Shown: in pieces, positions 52,964 through 62,936 of the stretch
Layout: every line of letters starts with the position of its first letter
Numbering within the stretch: position 1 is the stretch's first letter
Assembly (NCBI RefSeq): GCF_011759365.1
Contig: NZ_JAARLZ010000007.1
Coordinates: 211,875-275,874 of the forward strand
Direction of reading: 5' to 3'
Length of the DNA stretch: 64,000 bases
DNA from: Luteibacter anthropi
GTDB taxonomy: Bacteria; Pseudomonadota; Gammaproteobacteria; Xanthomonadales; Rhodanobacteraceae
Program-made: the position numbers and the translations under genes
The notes under the pieces: model-generated
What the model was told of the DNA's origin: nothing
Databases searched by the model: none
What the model saw: the letters and a program-made list of their open reading frames with translations, nothing else

Positions 52964-54634
52964 ATGTGTTCGATCTTCGGAATGTTCGGCCTCGCCCCGG
53001 GCGACGATCTGGTCGCCCTTCGCGTGCAGGCCATGGAGTTATCGCAGCGACAGCGTCATCGCGGGCCCGACTGGAGCGGTGTCTACGTGGATGATGGCGC
53101 GATCCTCGTGCACGAGCGCCTGGCCATCGTCGATCCCGCCAGCGGCGCCCAGCCCCTGCGCTCGCTCGATGGCGAGCTGGCACTCGCGGTGAATGGCGAG
53201 ATCTACAACCATCGAGAACTGCGCGCTGCCAGTGATTACGCGTTCACCACGGGCTCCGACTGCGAGGTGATCAACGCGCTTTATCGCGAGCACGGCAACG
53301 ATTTTCTCGGCAAGCTCAACGGCATCTTCGCGTTTGCACTGTGGGATGCGAAGCGTCGTCGCTATCTCATTGCCCGGGATGCCTTGGGTGTGTGCCCGCT
53401 TTATTGGGGGCATGACCGGGCAGGGCGCCTTTGCGTTGCATCGGAAATGAAGTCGCTGGTTGGTGTCTGCGCGGACGTCGCGCCGTTCCCGCCTGGTCAT
53501 TACTACGACAGCGAGCGTGGCGAAGCGGTGCGTTACTGGACCCCTGCATGGCGCGACTACGACGTGACGGCGGGACACGGCATTGAACCGAAGGATTTGC
53601 GTGCCTCGTTCGAAGCGGCCGTACACCGCCAGATGATGACCGATGTGCCTTATGGCGTGCTGTTGTCGGGTGGCCTCGATTCCTCGCTGGTGGCGGCCGT
53701 GGCGGCAAGCTTCGCGCGCAAGCGCATCGAGGACGACGACCGCGGCGAGGCCTGGTGGCCGCGCCTGCATTCCTTTGCGATTGGCCTTGAAGGTTCGCCC
53801 GACCTCAAGGCGGCCGAGATCGCCGCCGAGGCGCTGGGTACGGTGCATCACGGATTCCGTTACACCTTCGAGGAAGGGCTGGATGCGCTGCCCGAGGTGA
53901 TTCGTCATATCGAGACCTACGACGTCACCACGATTCGCGCGTCTACGCCGATGTTTCTGCTGGCGCGCCGGATCAAGGCCATGGGGGTGAAGATGGTGCT
54001 CTCGGGCGAAGGCTCCGACGAAGTGTTTGGCGGTTACCTGTATTTCCACAAGGCACCGTCCGCACGCGAGTTCCACGAGGAAACCGTGCGCAAGCTCGAT
54101 GCCCTGCATTTCTATGACTGCCTGCGCGCGAACAAATCCATGTCCGCCTGGGGGGTGGAGGCGCGCGTGCCCTTCCTCGATACGGAATTCCTCGAAACCG
54201 CGATGGCCTTCGACGCCGAGGCGAAGATGGTGGCGCGCAAGGGGATCGAGAAGGGTATTCTCCGCGAGGCCTTCGACGGGGCACTGCCCGATTCGATCCT
54301 GTGGCGGCAGAAAGAGCAGTTCAGCGATGGCGTGGGCTATGGCTGGATCGACGGGCTGAAGGCACATGCCGAGTCGATGGTCTCCGACCGCGAATTCGCG
54401 GCAGCGGCTGCACGCTTCCCGGTCAACACCCCGGCCACCAAGGAGGCGTACTTCTACCGGACGATCTTCGAGAGGCACTTCCCCGGCGAGGCCTGCGCCA
54501 ACACGGTGCCGGGCGGCAAGTCCATCGCCTGCTCCAGCCCGGCAGCCCTGGCCTGGGACCCGGCCTTCGCCTCGGCGGCGGATCCCTCGGGCAGGGCGGT
54601 CCGGGGTGTCCATAAGGACGCCCTGGAGGTCTGA
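52964..54634 (+). CDS. asnB: Asparagine synthetase (glutamine-hydrolysing)
   Basis: A 556-residue two-domain enzyme. Cys2 of MCSIFG is the N-terminal glutaminase nucleophile; RGPD, NGEIYNH and SDCEV complete the Ntn domain. The synthetase domain has the PP-loop LLSGGLDSSL with Ser235, SGEGSDEVFGGYLYFHKAP, and ARVPFLD. It matches E. coli AsnB in plan and length (about 554). It makes asparagine from aspartate, glutamine and ATP. GAGGAGAG precedes the ATG at 52964, about 40 bases after an attenuator, so transcription is expected to fall when Asn-tRNA is plentiful. Confidence 0.97.
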   Translation: MCSIFGMFGLAPGDDLVALRVQAMELSQRQRHRGPDWSGVYVDDGAILVHERLAIVDPASGAQPLRSLDGELALAVNGEIYNHRELRAASDYAFTTGSDCEVINALYREHGNDFLGKLNGIFAFALWDAKRRRYLIARDALGVCPLYWGHDRAGRLCVASEMKSLVGVCADVAPFPPGHYYDSERGEAVRYWTPAWRDYDVTAGHGIEPKDLRASFEAAVHRQMMTDVPYGVLLSGGLDSSLVAAVAASFARKRIEDDDRGEAWWPRLHSFAIGLEGSPDLKAAEIAAEALGTVHHGFRYTFEEGLDALPEVIRHIETYDVTTIRASTPMFLLARRIKAMGVKMVLSGEGSDEVFGGYLYFHKAPSAREFHEETVRKLDALHFYDCLRANKSMSAWGVEARVPFLDTEFLETAMAFDAEAKMVARKGIEKGILREAFDGALPDSILWRQKEQFSDGVGYGWIDGLKAHAESMVSDREFAAAAARFPVNTPATKEAYFYRTIFERHFPGEACANTVPGGKSIACSSPAALAWDPAFASAADPSGRAVRGVHKDALEV

Positions 54635-54646
54635 CCAAGATGCTGT

Positions 54647-54787
54647 TGTAGGAGCGCGCCTCGCGCGCGACCGGACCAGGGCGATGATCTCCCGTTCAGT
54701 CGGCTCCTCGCTCTGGCCCGGTCGCGCGCAAGGCGCGCTCCTACAGGGGGTGGTCGCTGCAGGTGGCGCGCGAGGCGCGCTCCTACA
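54647..54787. repeat. REP cluster: doublet plus an extra inverted copy
   Basis: A forward copy at 54648, an inverted copy ending near 54744, and a further inverted copy GCGCGCGAGGCGCGCTCCTA at 54766-54787. It lies between asnB and prfB. Confidence 0.9.
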
Positions 54788-54806
54788 AGTGAGGGTCTGG
54801 TTTTGC

Positions 54807-54812
54807 TAAGAT
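54807..54812 (+). promoter_or_regulatory. Putative -10 element of prfB
   Basis: TAAGAT lies 51 bases before the prfB ATG, 19 bases after the REP cluster. No clear -35 is visible. Confidence 0.35.
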
Positions 54813-54862
54813 CGGGCGTTTCGTCGGCGCGCTCCCGCGCCGCACCATCAGGCAAGCCAATC

Positions 54863-55988
54863 ATGATCGAGACCAATCCGATCCTCGCGCAGATCGCGGA
54901 CCTCAAGGGCCGCGTCGAGTCGCTTAGGGGGTATCTTTGACTACGCCGTCAAGAAAGAACGGCTAGAAGAAGTCAACCGCGAGCTGGAAAGCCCCAGCGT
55001 CTGGGACGATCCCAAGCGCGCCCAGGACCTGGGCCGTGAACGTGCCCAGCTCGATACCATCGTCACCGGCATCGAAGAGATGAGCGCCAGCCTCGACGAT
55101 TCGAAAGAATTGCTCGACATGGCCGCCGCCGATGGCGACGAGGACACCCTGCAATCCGTCATCGACGACCTGAACAAGGTCGACGCCCGCGTGAGCAAGC
55201 TCGAATTCCAGCGCATGTTCTCGGGCAAGCTCGACAGCGCTGCGGCGTTCGTGGATATCCAGGCCGGTGCCGGCGGTACCGAAGCCCAGGACTGGGCCGA
55301 AATGCTGCTGCGCATGTACCTGCGCTGGGCCGAGTCGCGCGGCTGGAAGGCCGAGCTGATGGAAGTCTCCGGCGGTGAAGTCGCGGGCATCAAGTCCGCC
55401 ACCTTCCGCGTGGAAGGCGACTACGCCTACGGCTGGCTCAAGACCGAGATCGGCGTGCACCGCCTGGTCCGCAAGAGCCCGTTCGACTCCGACAACCGCC
55501 GGCATACCAGTTTCACGTCGGTGTTCGTCTCGCCGGAAGTCGATGACGACATCGAGATCGACATCAACCCGGCCGACCTGCGTACCGACGTGTACCGTTC
55601 GTCGGGCGCGGGCGGTCAGCACGTGAACAAGACCGAATCGGCGGTGCGTATCACGCACATCCCCACCAATACGGTGGTGGCGTGCCAGACCGAGCGCAGC
55701 CAGCATGCCAACCGCGACCGCGCGATGAAGATGCTGAAAGCCAAGCTGTACGAACTGGAAGTGCAGAAGCGCAACGCCGAGAAGGACGCGCTGGAAGCCA
55801 CCAAGTCGGACATTGGCTGGGGCAGCCAGATCCGCAACTACGTGCTCGACCAGTCGCGCATCAAGGATCTTCGCACGGGCATCGAACGCTCCGACACCCA
55901 GAAGGTGCTCGACGGCGACCTCGATGAATTCGTGGAAGCCAGCCTGAAGGCCGGCCTCGAAGCCGGTTCCAAGCGCGTCGACGCGTGA
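54863..55988 (+). CDS. prfB: Peptide chain release factor 2 (programmed +1 frameshift)
   Basis: A protein of 374 residues read through a +1 frameshift. The first 25 codons end at CTT-TGA (54935-54940); one base is skipped and reading continues GAC from 54939. The C-terminal part carries SPF ([14 protein letters not shown]), the tripeptide recognising UGA/UAA, and GGQ ([15 protein letters not shown]), which triggers peptidyl-tRNA hydrolysis. prfB is followed by lysS, the usual order. The frame open from 54939 alone has no good start, so the gene should not be cut to its later ATG codons. Confidence 0.97.
54925..54941 (+). promoter_or_regulatory. prfB: Programmed frameshift site in prfB
   Basis: AGGGGG (internal Shine-Dalgarno-like), a short spacer, then CTTTGAC: the slippery CTT followed by the in-frame UGA and a C. 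This is the classical RF2 autoregulatory site: low RF2 makes the ribosome shift instead of terminating. Confidence 0.95.
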
Positions 55989-56046
55989 TCCACCTCCGGG
56001 GGCGCATGAGCGCCCCCGTTTCCTTACCAAAGCAGCTACCCAGGCC

Positions 56047-57579
56047 ATGACCGAAAACACCCACGCCGACACTCCCGCGACCGCCGCCGACGAAAACCGT
56101 CTCATCGCCGAGCGCCGCGAGAAACTGAAAGCGCTGCGTGCGCAGGGCATCGCCTACCCGAACGACTTCCGGGTGGACAGCTTCGCCGGTGACCTGCAGG
56201 CCGAATACGAAGACAAGGACACCTGGACCGCCGAGGCCATCGAAGCCGCGCCGCGTCAGGTGGCCGTGGCCGGCCGCATCATCCTGATGCGCGGGCAGGG
56301 CAAGGTCAGCTTCGTGCAGATGCAGGACGGCACGGGTCGCATCCAGCTGTTCATCCACCAGGGCACGCTGGGCGAAGACGCCTATAACGCGTTCAAGCGC
56401 TGGGACCTTGGCGACATCGTCGGCGCCACCGGCATGCTCATGCGCACCAAGACGGGTGAGCTGTCGATCAAGGTCGAGTCCATCCGCCTGCTCACCAAGT
56501 CGCTGCGTGGCCTGCCCGACAAGCATCACGGCATGGCCGACGTGGAGCAGCGCTATCGCCAGCGCTATGTCGATCTCATCGTGACCGAGGAAGCGCGCCG
56601 CACCTTCGTGCTGCGTTCGAAGATCGTGAGCCACGTGCGCCGCTGGCTCGAAGCCGCGCCGCGCCGCTTCATGGAAGTAGAAACCCCCATGATGCACGTG
56701 ATCCCGGGCGGCGCCACCGCGCGTCCGTTCACCACGCATCACAACGCGCTCGATATTCCGCTGTTCCTGCGCGTGGCGCCGGAGTTGTACCTGAAGCGCC
56801 TCACCGTGGGCGGTTTCGACCGCGTGTACGAGATCAACCGCAATTTCCGCAACGAGGGCGTGTCCACCCGGCACAACCCCGAGTTCACGATGCTTGAGCT
56901 GTACCAGGCCTATGCCACGTACCACGACATCATGGACATCACCGAAGGCCTGATCCGTTCGGCCGCCACCGACGTCATCGGCAGCACGGTCATCGAATGG
57001 GACGGTGCCAGCATCGATGTGGGCCCGGCGTTCCGCCGCTGGCGCATGGAAGACGCCGTGCTGGAGCTGAATCCGGAGATCAAGCCGGGCGAGCTGCGCG
57101 ATCGTGAAGCCATGGCCGCGCACGCGAAGCGCCTGGGCATCCAGGTCAAGCCGTCCTATGGCTGGGGCAAGCTGCTGCTCGAAATCTTCGAGGCCACGGT
57201 CGAGCACACGCTGGTGCAGCCCACCTTCATCACCGATCACCCGGTGGAAGTCTCGCCGCTGGCTCGCGAGAGCGATACCGACAAGGGCATCACCGACCGC
57301 TTCGAGCTGTTCATCAACGGCAAGGAAATCGCCAACGGCTTCTCCGAGCTCAACGATTCGGAAGACCAGGCAGCCCGTTTCCAGGCCCAGGTGGATGCGA
57401 AGGACGCCGGCGACGACGAAGCCATGCACTTCGACGCCGACTACATCCGCGCCCTCGAAGTCGGCCTGCCGCCCACCGGTGGCCTGGGCGTCGGCATCGA
57501 CCGCCTCGTGATGCTGCTTACCGGTTCGTCGTCCATCCGCGACGTCCTGCTGTTCCCCACCATGCGTCCCGAGGCCTGA
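56047..57579 (+). CDS. lysS: Lysyl-tRNA synthetase, class II
   Basis: A 510-residue enzyme. The OB-fold anticodon domain covers about residues 60-170. [18 protein letters not shown] is motif 1, [25 protein letters not shown] motif 2, and [21 protein letters not shown] motif 3. Attaches Lys to tRNA-Lys. It follows prfB by 58 bases, a common arrangement, and YciI and BolA genes come next. Confidence 0.97.
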   Translation: MTENTHADTPATAADENRLIAERREKLKALRAQGIAYPNDFRVDSFAGDLQAEYEDKDTWTAEAIEAAPRQVAVAGRIILMRGQGKVSFVQMQDGTGRIQLFIHQGTLGEDAYNAFKRWDLGDIVGATGMLMRTKTGELSIKVESIRLLTKSLRGLPDKHHGMADVEQRYRQRYVDLIVTEEARRTFVLRSKIVSHVRRWLEAAPRRFMEVETPMMHVIPGGATARPFTTHHNALDIPLFLRVAPELYLKRLTVGGFDRVYEINRNFRNEGVSTRHNPEFTMLELYQAYATYHDIMDITEGLIRSAATDVIGSTVIEWDGASIDVGPAFRRWRMEDAVLELNPEIKPGELRDREAMAAHAKRLGIQVKPSYGWGKLLLEIFEATVEHTLVQPTFITDHPVEVSPLARESDTDKGITDRFELFINGKEIANGFSELNDSEDQAARFQAQVDAKDAGDDEAMHFDADYIRALEVGLPPTGGLGVGIDRLVMLLTGSSSIRDVLLFPTMRPEA

Positions 57580-57606
57580 TCGGCCTCGTCACCCGGAGTT
57601 TCCCCG

Positions 57607-57906
57607 ATGTACTACGTCATCGTTGCGCTGGATCATCCGAACTCGCTGGAGAAGCGCCTCGCCGCGCGTCCCGCTCATGTGGCACGCCTGAAGGCGCTGC
57701 AGGAAGAAGGGCGACTGAAGCTGGCCGGCCCGTTTCCGGCCATCGACTCGGAAGACCCGGGCGAGGCGGGCTTCGACGGCAGCATGATCGTGGCCGAGTT
57801 TTCCGATCTGGCTTCGGCCAAGGCCTGGGCCGCGGTCGATCCGTATGTCGAGGCCGGCGTCTACCGCGAGGTGACCGTCCGCCCGTTCCGGGTCACCCTG
57901 CCGTGA
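57607..57906 (+). CDS. YciI-family protein
   Basis: A 99-residue protein beginning [13 protein letters not shown] with [24 protein letters not shown] and the [27 protein letters not shown] segment: the YciI fold, with the conserved His in RPAHVARLK and the Asp in DPY. Function in this setting is unknown. Its TGA overlaps the GTG start of the bolA-like gene by 4 bases. Confidence 0.92.
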   Translation: MYYVIVALDHPNSLEKRLAARPAHVARLKALQEEGRLKLAGPFPAIDSEDPGEAGFDGSMIVAEFSDLASAKAWAAVDPYVEAGVYREVTVRPFRVTLP

Positions 57907-58166
57907 CGGCCCAGAAGGTCGAGCGCATCCGGCAGCTGCTGACGGAGGCGCTGGCCCCCGTCGAGCTGGATGTGATCGACGAAGGCCACAAGCATGCCGG
58001 GCACTCGGGCGAGGGCAAGGGCCACTTCTTTGCCCGCATCGTCAGCCCGGCCTTTGCCGGCAAGAACCCGATCCAGCGCCACCGCCTGGTCTACCAGGCC
58101 CTGGGCGACATGATGCCCGACGGCATCCACGCCCTGTCGATCGACGCCAAGGCCCCCGGCGAATAA
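57903..58166 (+). CDS. BolA-family protein
   Basis: An 87-residue protein. [32 protein letters not shown] with the conserved GHKHAGH loop and the later [22 protein letters not shown] segment identify BolA. Family members partner monothiol glutaredoxins in Fe-S trafficking or act as morphogenes. The start is a GTG overlapping the YciI stop (GTGA), so the two are coupled. Confidence 0.92.
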   Translation: MTAQKVERIRQLLTEALAPVELDVIDEGHKHAGHSGEGKGHFFARIVSPAFAGKNPIQRHRLVYQALGDMMPDGIHALSIDAKAPGE

Positions 58167-58168
58167 CC

Positions 58169-58237
58169 TGTAGGAGCGCGCCTTGCGCGCGACCCGATTC
58201 ACCTGTGAAGCGGTCGCGCGCAGGCGCGCTCCTACAA
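58169..58237. repeat. REP doublet (GTAGGAGCGCGCC family), compact
   Basis: A forward copy starts at 58170 and the inverted copy ends at 58236. It lies just after the bolA-like stop and about 10 bases before the -10 element of smc. Confidence 0.9.
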
Positions 58238-58246
58238 TCAATAGGT

Positions 58247-58252
58247 TATAAT
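58247..58252 (+). promoter_or_regulatory. Putative -10 element of smc
   Basis: TATAAT in an AT-rich stretch, 117 bases before the smc ATG. A -35 at standard spacing would lie inside the REP doublet; none is convincing. Confidence 0.5.
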
Positions 58253-58368
58253 TCCTTTTTCGCGTTGTTTCGCGTATTGCACCCGGATGACCCCTTTGGC
58301 AAAGTGACCGATCTGCCAGGGGGTGGCTCCTGCCCGGAGCTCACGGCCGCGTCCCAACGGAACCAAAC

Positions 58369-61300
58369 ATGCGTCTGACCACCATCAAGCTGGCGGGATT
58401 CAAGTCCTTCGTAGACCCCACCACGCTGCACCTGCCTACCAATATGACCGGCGTCGTCGGTCCGAACGGCTGTGGCAAGTCGAACATCATCGACGCCATC
58501 CGCTGGGTCATGGGCGAGTCGGCGGCCAGCCGCCTGCGTGGCGATTCCCTCACCGACGTCATCTTCTCCGGCTCCAGCGCGCGCAAGCCCGTGGGACAGG
58601 CGGCGGTGGAACTCATCTTCGACAACAGCGACGGCACGATCCAGGGCGAGTACGCGAGCTTCGCGGAAATCTCGGTCAAGCGCATCGTCAGCCGCGACGG
58701 CCAGTCGTCCTATCACCTGAACGGCGCACGCTGCCGTCGTCGCGACATCACCGATCTGTTCCTCGGCACCGGCCTGGGCCCGCGTTCCTACTCGATCATC
58801 GAGCAGGGCATGATCAGCCAGATCATCGAGGCGGCCCCGGAAGAACTGCGCACCCACCTGGAAGAAGCCGCCGGCATCTCCAAGTACAAGGAGCGCCGCA
58901 AGGAAACCGAGAGCCGCATCAAGGCCACCCGCGAAAACCTCGACCGCGTGCGCGACGTGCGCGACGAGGTGGACAAGCAGCTCGATCACCTCAACCGCCA
59001 GGCCCGTGCCGCCGAGCGCTGGAAGGGCTTCAAGGAAGAACAGACCCGCCGCGAGGCGGAGCTGCGCGCCCTCGAATACCGCACCCTCGACCGCCAGCGC
59101 CAGGGCGAAGGCTCCGGCCTGCGCGAGGCCGAGCTGGAAATCGAGAAGCACACCGCCTCCCAGCGCCAGGTCGAAGCCCAGCTCGAAGCCGTGCGCGATC
59201 GCCATCACGGCGCCAGCGAACACCTGAACCAGGTGCAGGCCGAGGTCTACAAGGTGGGCGCCGAGATCGCCCGCGTCGAACAGCAGGTGCGCCACAACCG
59301 CGACCTCGCCGAACGCCTCACCCGTGCCCGCGCCGATACCGAGCGCGAGCACGAAGAACTGCAAGGTCATATCAGCACCGACCGCGAGCAGGTGGAAACC
59401 CTGCGCATGGCGCTGGCCGAGGGCGAACCCAAGCTCGAATCGCTGCAACAGTTCCAGGACGAAACGGGCGAGGCGCAGCGCGCCACCGAATCGCGGCTGG
59501 CCGACTGGCAGCAGCGCTGGGACACGCATACCCGTGGCGCCTCCGAATCCACCCGTGCGGCGGAAGTGGAGCGCACCAAGCTGGCCTACCTCGACCGTCA
59601 GGCGGTCGACCTGTCCCGTCGCCGCGAGGCGCTGGAAACCGAGCAGCGTGCCACCGACGTGGCCTCGCTCGATGCGGCCGCCGAACAGCTCGATACCGAA
59701 CACGAGACCCAGCGCGAGCGCGTGGAACAACTGGGCACCGTGCTCGACCAGCACAAGGTGGCCCACGAGCGCGTGCAGGACGAAGAGCGCCAGGTGCAGT
59801 CCACCCTGAACGACGCGCGCCAGCAATTGCAGACGGCGCGTGGCCGTCAGGCCTCGCTCGAAGCCTTGCAGACCGCCGCACTGGGCCAGGAAGAATCCGC
59901 CGCCACGGGCTGGCTGAAGCGCCTGGGCCTGGAAAGCGCCCGCCGCCTGGGCGAATCGCTCCAGGTCGACGCCGGCTACGAGTCCGCCGTGGAAACCGTG
60001 CTCGCCGGCCTGCTCGACGGCGTGCTGGTGGATTCGCCCGAAGCGCTGGTCCCCGAATTCGCCGGTCTCGGTCAGGCCGACGTGGCCCTGTTCGCCTCCG
60101 CGCAGGGTGGCCCCGGAGCTGCCGGCACGCTGGCCGCGCAAGTGCGTGGCCCGGTCGCAGCCGTCGCCTTGCTGGGCAACGTGTTCGTCGTCGATACGGT
60201 CGAGGATGCCGCCGCCCGCGTGGGTTCGCTGTCGTCGCCGCAGTCCGTAATCACTCGCGATGGTGCGTGGATGGGGCCGGGCTGGGCCCGCGTGCTGCGC
60301 GCGCAGGGCAATCAGGTGGGCGTGCTCGCCCGCGAGCGCGACATGCGCCAGCTTGCCGAGCAGATCGAAACCCTCGAAGCCACCATCGAAGAACGCACCG
60401 GCCAGCTGGAAGACCTGCGCACCAGCAAATTCGAAACCGAACGCCAGCGCGACGATGCCCAGCGCGATCTCTACGCCGCGCATCGCCGCCTTTCCGAGCT
60501 GGCTGGCCAGTTGCAGAGCCAGCGCGGCAAGATGGAAACCGCCCGCGCCCGCGCCGAGAAGATCGGCGGCGAGCTGTCCACCCTCGTCGAACAGCTCGAC
60601 GAACTGGAAGGGCAGACCCGCGAAGCCCGTGGCCGCCTCGACGAGGCCGTGGGCCACATGGGCGATCGCGAAGACGAACGTCGCGGTCTCGAAAACGAGC
60701 GCCGTGAACTGCTCGAAGCCCGCGAAGAAGCCCGCATCAATGCGCGCGAAGCCGCCGACCAGTCGCACCAGCTGGCCCTCAGCATGGAGTCCAAGCGCTC
60801 CGCGCTCACCTCGCTGGAACAGGCGTTGGCGCGTCTCGATGCCCAGCTGCGTCAGGTCGTGGCCCGTCGCGACGAGATCGACGAACAGCTTGCCGCCGGT
60901 TCCGACCCCATCGTGGAGCTGGAAGAAGAACGCCAGACCTATCTCGACCAGCGCCTGCTGGTGGATCGCCAGCTCGTGGAAGCGCGTCGCGCCGTGGAAG
61001 ACTGCGATGCGGAATTCCGCCGCCTCGACCAGGAACGCCAGCGCATCGAGCAGGTGATGAACGCGGTGCGCGAAAACGTCTCCGAGAAGCGTCTCGCGGC
61101 GCAGGCGCTGCAACTGCGCGCCGAACAGCTCGCGCAGGCGATCACGGCCTCGGGTCTCGAACTGGAAGGCCTGCTTGCCGAGCTACCCGAAGACGCCGAA
61201 CCCAACCGCTGGCAGCAGCAGCTGGTAGACCTGGCGCAGAAGATCGCCCGCCTGGAACCGGTGAACCTCGCCGCGATCCAGGAGCACGCCGAACAGTCGC

Positions 61301-61869
61301 AGCGCAAGGAATACCTCGACTCGCAGCTCACCGACCTGGGCGCCGCGCTGGAGACCCTCGAAGGCGCGATCAAGAAGATCGACCGCGAGACCCGCCAGCG
61401 CTTCAAGGAAACCTTCGACCGCGTCAACGCCGGCGTGCAGGAACTGTTCCCGCGCCTGTTCGGCGGTGGCCACGCCTATCTCGAACTCACCGGCGAAGAC
61501 CTGCTCGACACCGGCGTCGCCATCATGGCCCGGCCGCCCGGCAAGCGCGTGTCCAACATCACGCTGCTGTCCGGTGGCGAGAAGGCCCTCACGGCGGTGT
61601 CGCTGGTGTTCGCCATCTTTGGCCTCAACCCCGCCCCGTTCTGCCTGCTGGACGAGGTGGATGCACCGCTGGACGAGGCCAACGTCGGTCGCTTCTCCGC
61701 GATGGTGCGCGAGATGAGCGAGAAGGTGCAGTTCATCTTCGTGAGCCACAACAAGGCCACGATGGAAGCCGCTCACCAGCTTTGCGGCGTTACCATGCGC
61801 GAACCGGGCGTCTCGCGCCTCGTCCAGGTGGATCTGGCCGAAGCGTCGAAACTGGCCGGAGTCGCCTGA
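58369..61869 (+). CDS. smc: Chromosome segregation protein SMC
   Basis: A 1166-residue SMC ATPase. Walker A is GPNGCGKSNI at residues 31-40. Two long coiled coils (about 170-500 and 650-980) flank a hinge near 510-640. The C-terminal head has the LLSGGEKALTAVSL signature and FCLLDEVDAPLDEAN Walker B. SMC dimers with ScpA/ScpB compact and segregate chromosomes. It is followed by zipA. Base composition and length are normal. Confidence 0.96.
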   Translation: MRLTTIKLAGFKSFVDPTTLHLPTNMTGVVGPNGCGKSNIIDAIRWVMGESAASRLRGDSLTDVIFSGSSARKPVGQAAVELIFDNSDGTIQGEYASFAEISVKRIVSRDGQSSYHLNGARCRRRDITDLFLGTGLGPRSYSIIEQGMISQIIEAAPEELRTHLEEAAGISKYKERRKETESRIKATRENLDRVRDVRDEVDKQLDHLNRQARAAERWKGFKEEQTRREAELRALEYRTLDRQRQGEGSGLREAELEIEKHTASQRQVEAQLEAVRDRHHGASEHLNQVQAEVYKVGAEIARVEQQVRHNRDLAERLTRARADTEREHEELQGHISTDREQVETLRMALAEGEPKLESLQQFQDETGEAQRATESRLADWQQRWDTHTRGASESTRAAEVERTKLAYLDRQAVDLSRRREALETEQRATDVASLDAAAEQLDTEHETQRERVEQLGTVLDQHKVAHERVQDEERQVQSTLNDARQQLQTARGRQASLEALQTAALGQEESAATGWLKRLGLESARRLGESLQVDAGYESAVETVLAGLLDGVLVDSPEALVPEFAGLGQADVALFASAQGGPGAAGTLAAQVRGPVAAVALLGNVFVVDTVEDAAARVGSLSSPQSVITRDGAWMGPGWARVLRAQGNQVGVLARERDMRQLAEQIETLEATIEERTGQLEDLRTSKFETERQRDDAQRDLYAAHRRLSELAGQLQSQRGKMETARARAEKIGGELSTLVEQLDELEGQTREARGRLDEAVGHMGDREDERRGLENERRELLEAREEARINAREAADQSHQLALSMESKRSALTSLEQALARLDAQLRQVVARRDEIDEQLAAGSDPIVELEEERQTYLDQRLLVDRQLVEARRAVEDCDAEFRRLDQERQRIEQVMNAVRENVSEKRLAAQALQLRAEQLAQAITASGLELEGLLAELPEDAEPNRWQQQLVDLAQKIARLEPVNLAAIQEHAEQSQRKEYLDSQLTDLGAALETLEGAIKKIDRETRQRFKETFDRVNAGVQELFPRLFGGGHAYLELTGEDLLDTGVAIMARPPGKRVSNITLLSGGEKALTAVSLVFAIFGLNPAPFCLLDEVDAPLDEANVGRFSAMVREMSEKVQFIFVSHNKATMEAAHQLCGVTMREPGVSRLVQVDLAEASKLAGVA

Positions 61870-61895
61870 GCACTACCCAAGGAACCGTACACATC

Positions 61896-62933
61896 ATGAC
61901 CCCCGCCATCGGTCTCGCCTGGAACCCCGCCGTCGGTATCCCGATGCTTTTCGTCGGCATCGTCGTGCTCGTGCTGCTCTGGCTTTTCGGCCAGCCGCGC
62001 AAGGAGCAGGGGCGCCGCAAGCCGGTACAGGAGCAACCGGAACGTGCGCGCGAGCGCCGTGAGCCGGTATTCGGCGAGGGTGGCGAGCCCGAGGGTGAAG
62101 CATCCTTCAGCAGCCACGATTCCTTCAGCGCCCGCGACGACGACGCCAACGACCCGCTGTTCAACCCGTCGCCGAAGCAGGGCGAGCTCGACGTCGACCT
62201 GCGCGCCGAACTGGAACGCCTGGGCGCTTCGCTCGTGGGCGAGCGCACGGCGTCCGCCGCTCCCGTGATTCCCGACGAGCCCGCACCGCGTCACTCCCAG
62301 CGTACCGAGCCACGCATCGATCTCGACCTGCCGTTCGATCTCGACGAACCGGTTGCCGCTCATCCGCCTGCTGCACCGGCACCTGCGCCCGCACCGCCTC
62401 CGCCGCCTGCGCCGGCTCCCGTCGCCGCACCGGCACCGGCCAAGGCGCCGCCGCGCTCCGATCTCGGCCGCCGTCCCACCAGCGCACCGGTCGAACGCAT
62501 CGTTACCCTTTATGTCGTCTCGCGCGAAGGCGTGAGGTTCAGCGGCGCCGATCTGGTGGTGGCCGCCGAAAAGGTGGGCCTGGAGTTCGGCGACATGGGC
62601 ATCTACCACCGTCTGGTGGATGGTCACCCCGAGCAGGGCCCCATCTTCAGCGTGGCGAACCTCGTGAAGCCGGGCAACTTCGACATGACCCGCATCGCCA
62701 CCCTGCAAACGCCGGGCTTGTCGTTCTTCATGGCGCTGCCGGGCCCGATCAACGCGCTGGACGCCTGGGAAGCCATGCTGCCCACGGCACAGCGCCTGGC
62801 CGAACTGCTCGACGGCCTGGTGCTGGACGAGGAGCGCAACGCCCTCGGCCGCCAGCGCATCGCGCACATCCGCGACGAACTGCGCGGCTGGGATCGCGGT
62901 CACGAAGGCGAAGAGATCAAGTTCGGCCAGTAA
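61896..62933 (+). CDS. zipA: Cell division protein ZipA
   Basis: A 345-residue protein with an N-terminal membrane helix (about 14-32), a Pro/Ala-rich linker (for example PAPAPAPPPPPAPAPVAAPA near 155-180) and a C-terminal FtsZ-binding domain (FSVANLVKPGNFDMTRIATL, LPGPINALDAWEAMLPTAQRLAELL). ZipA tethers the Z ring to the inner membrane. AAGGA precedes the ATG at 61896. In many gammaproteobacteria smc-zipA is followed by ligA; here an unrelated FMN-binding gene follows. Confidence 0.94.
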   Translation: MTPAIGLAWNPAVGIPMLFVGIVVLVLLWLFGQPRKEQGRRKPVQEQPERARERREPVFGEGGEPEGEASFSSHDSFSARDDDANDPLFNPSPKQGELDVDLRAELERLGASLVGERTASAAPVIPDEPAPRHSQRTEPRIDLDLPFDLDEPVAAHPPAAPAPAPAPPPPPAPAPVAAPAPAKAPPRSDLGRRPTSAPVERIVTLYVVSREGVRFSGADLVVAAEKVGLEFGDMGIYHRLVDGHPEQGPIFSVANLVKPGNFDMTRIATLQTPGLSFFMALPGPINALDAWEAMLPTAQRLAELLDGLVLDEERNALGRQRIAHIRDELRGWDRGHEGEEIKFGQ

Positions 62934-62936
62934 GCC

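Noticed and set aside
55080..55988. prfB starting at an internal ATG (302 codons)
   Set aside because: The upstream part of RF2 and a perfect frameshift site are present, so this would truncate the protein.
58246..61113. A 955-codon open frame on the minus strand opposite smc
   Set aside because: It mirrors the coding frame of smc in a high-GC gene; its protein is low-complexity (repeated Gly, Leu, Phe, Gln and His) with no recognisable domain and would run through the smc promoter.
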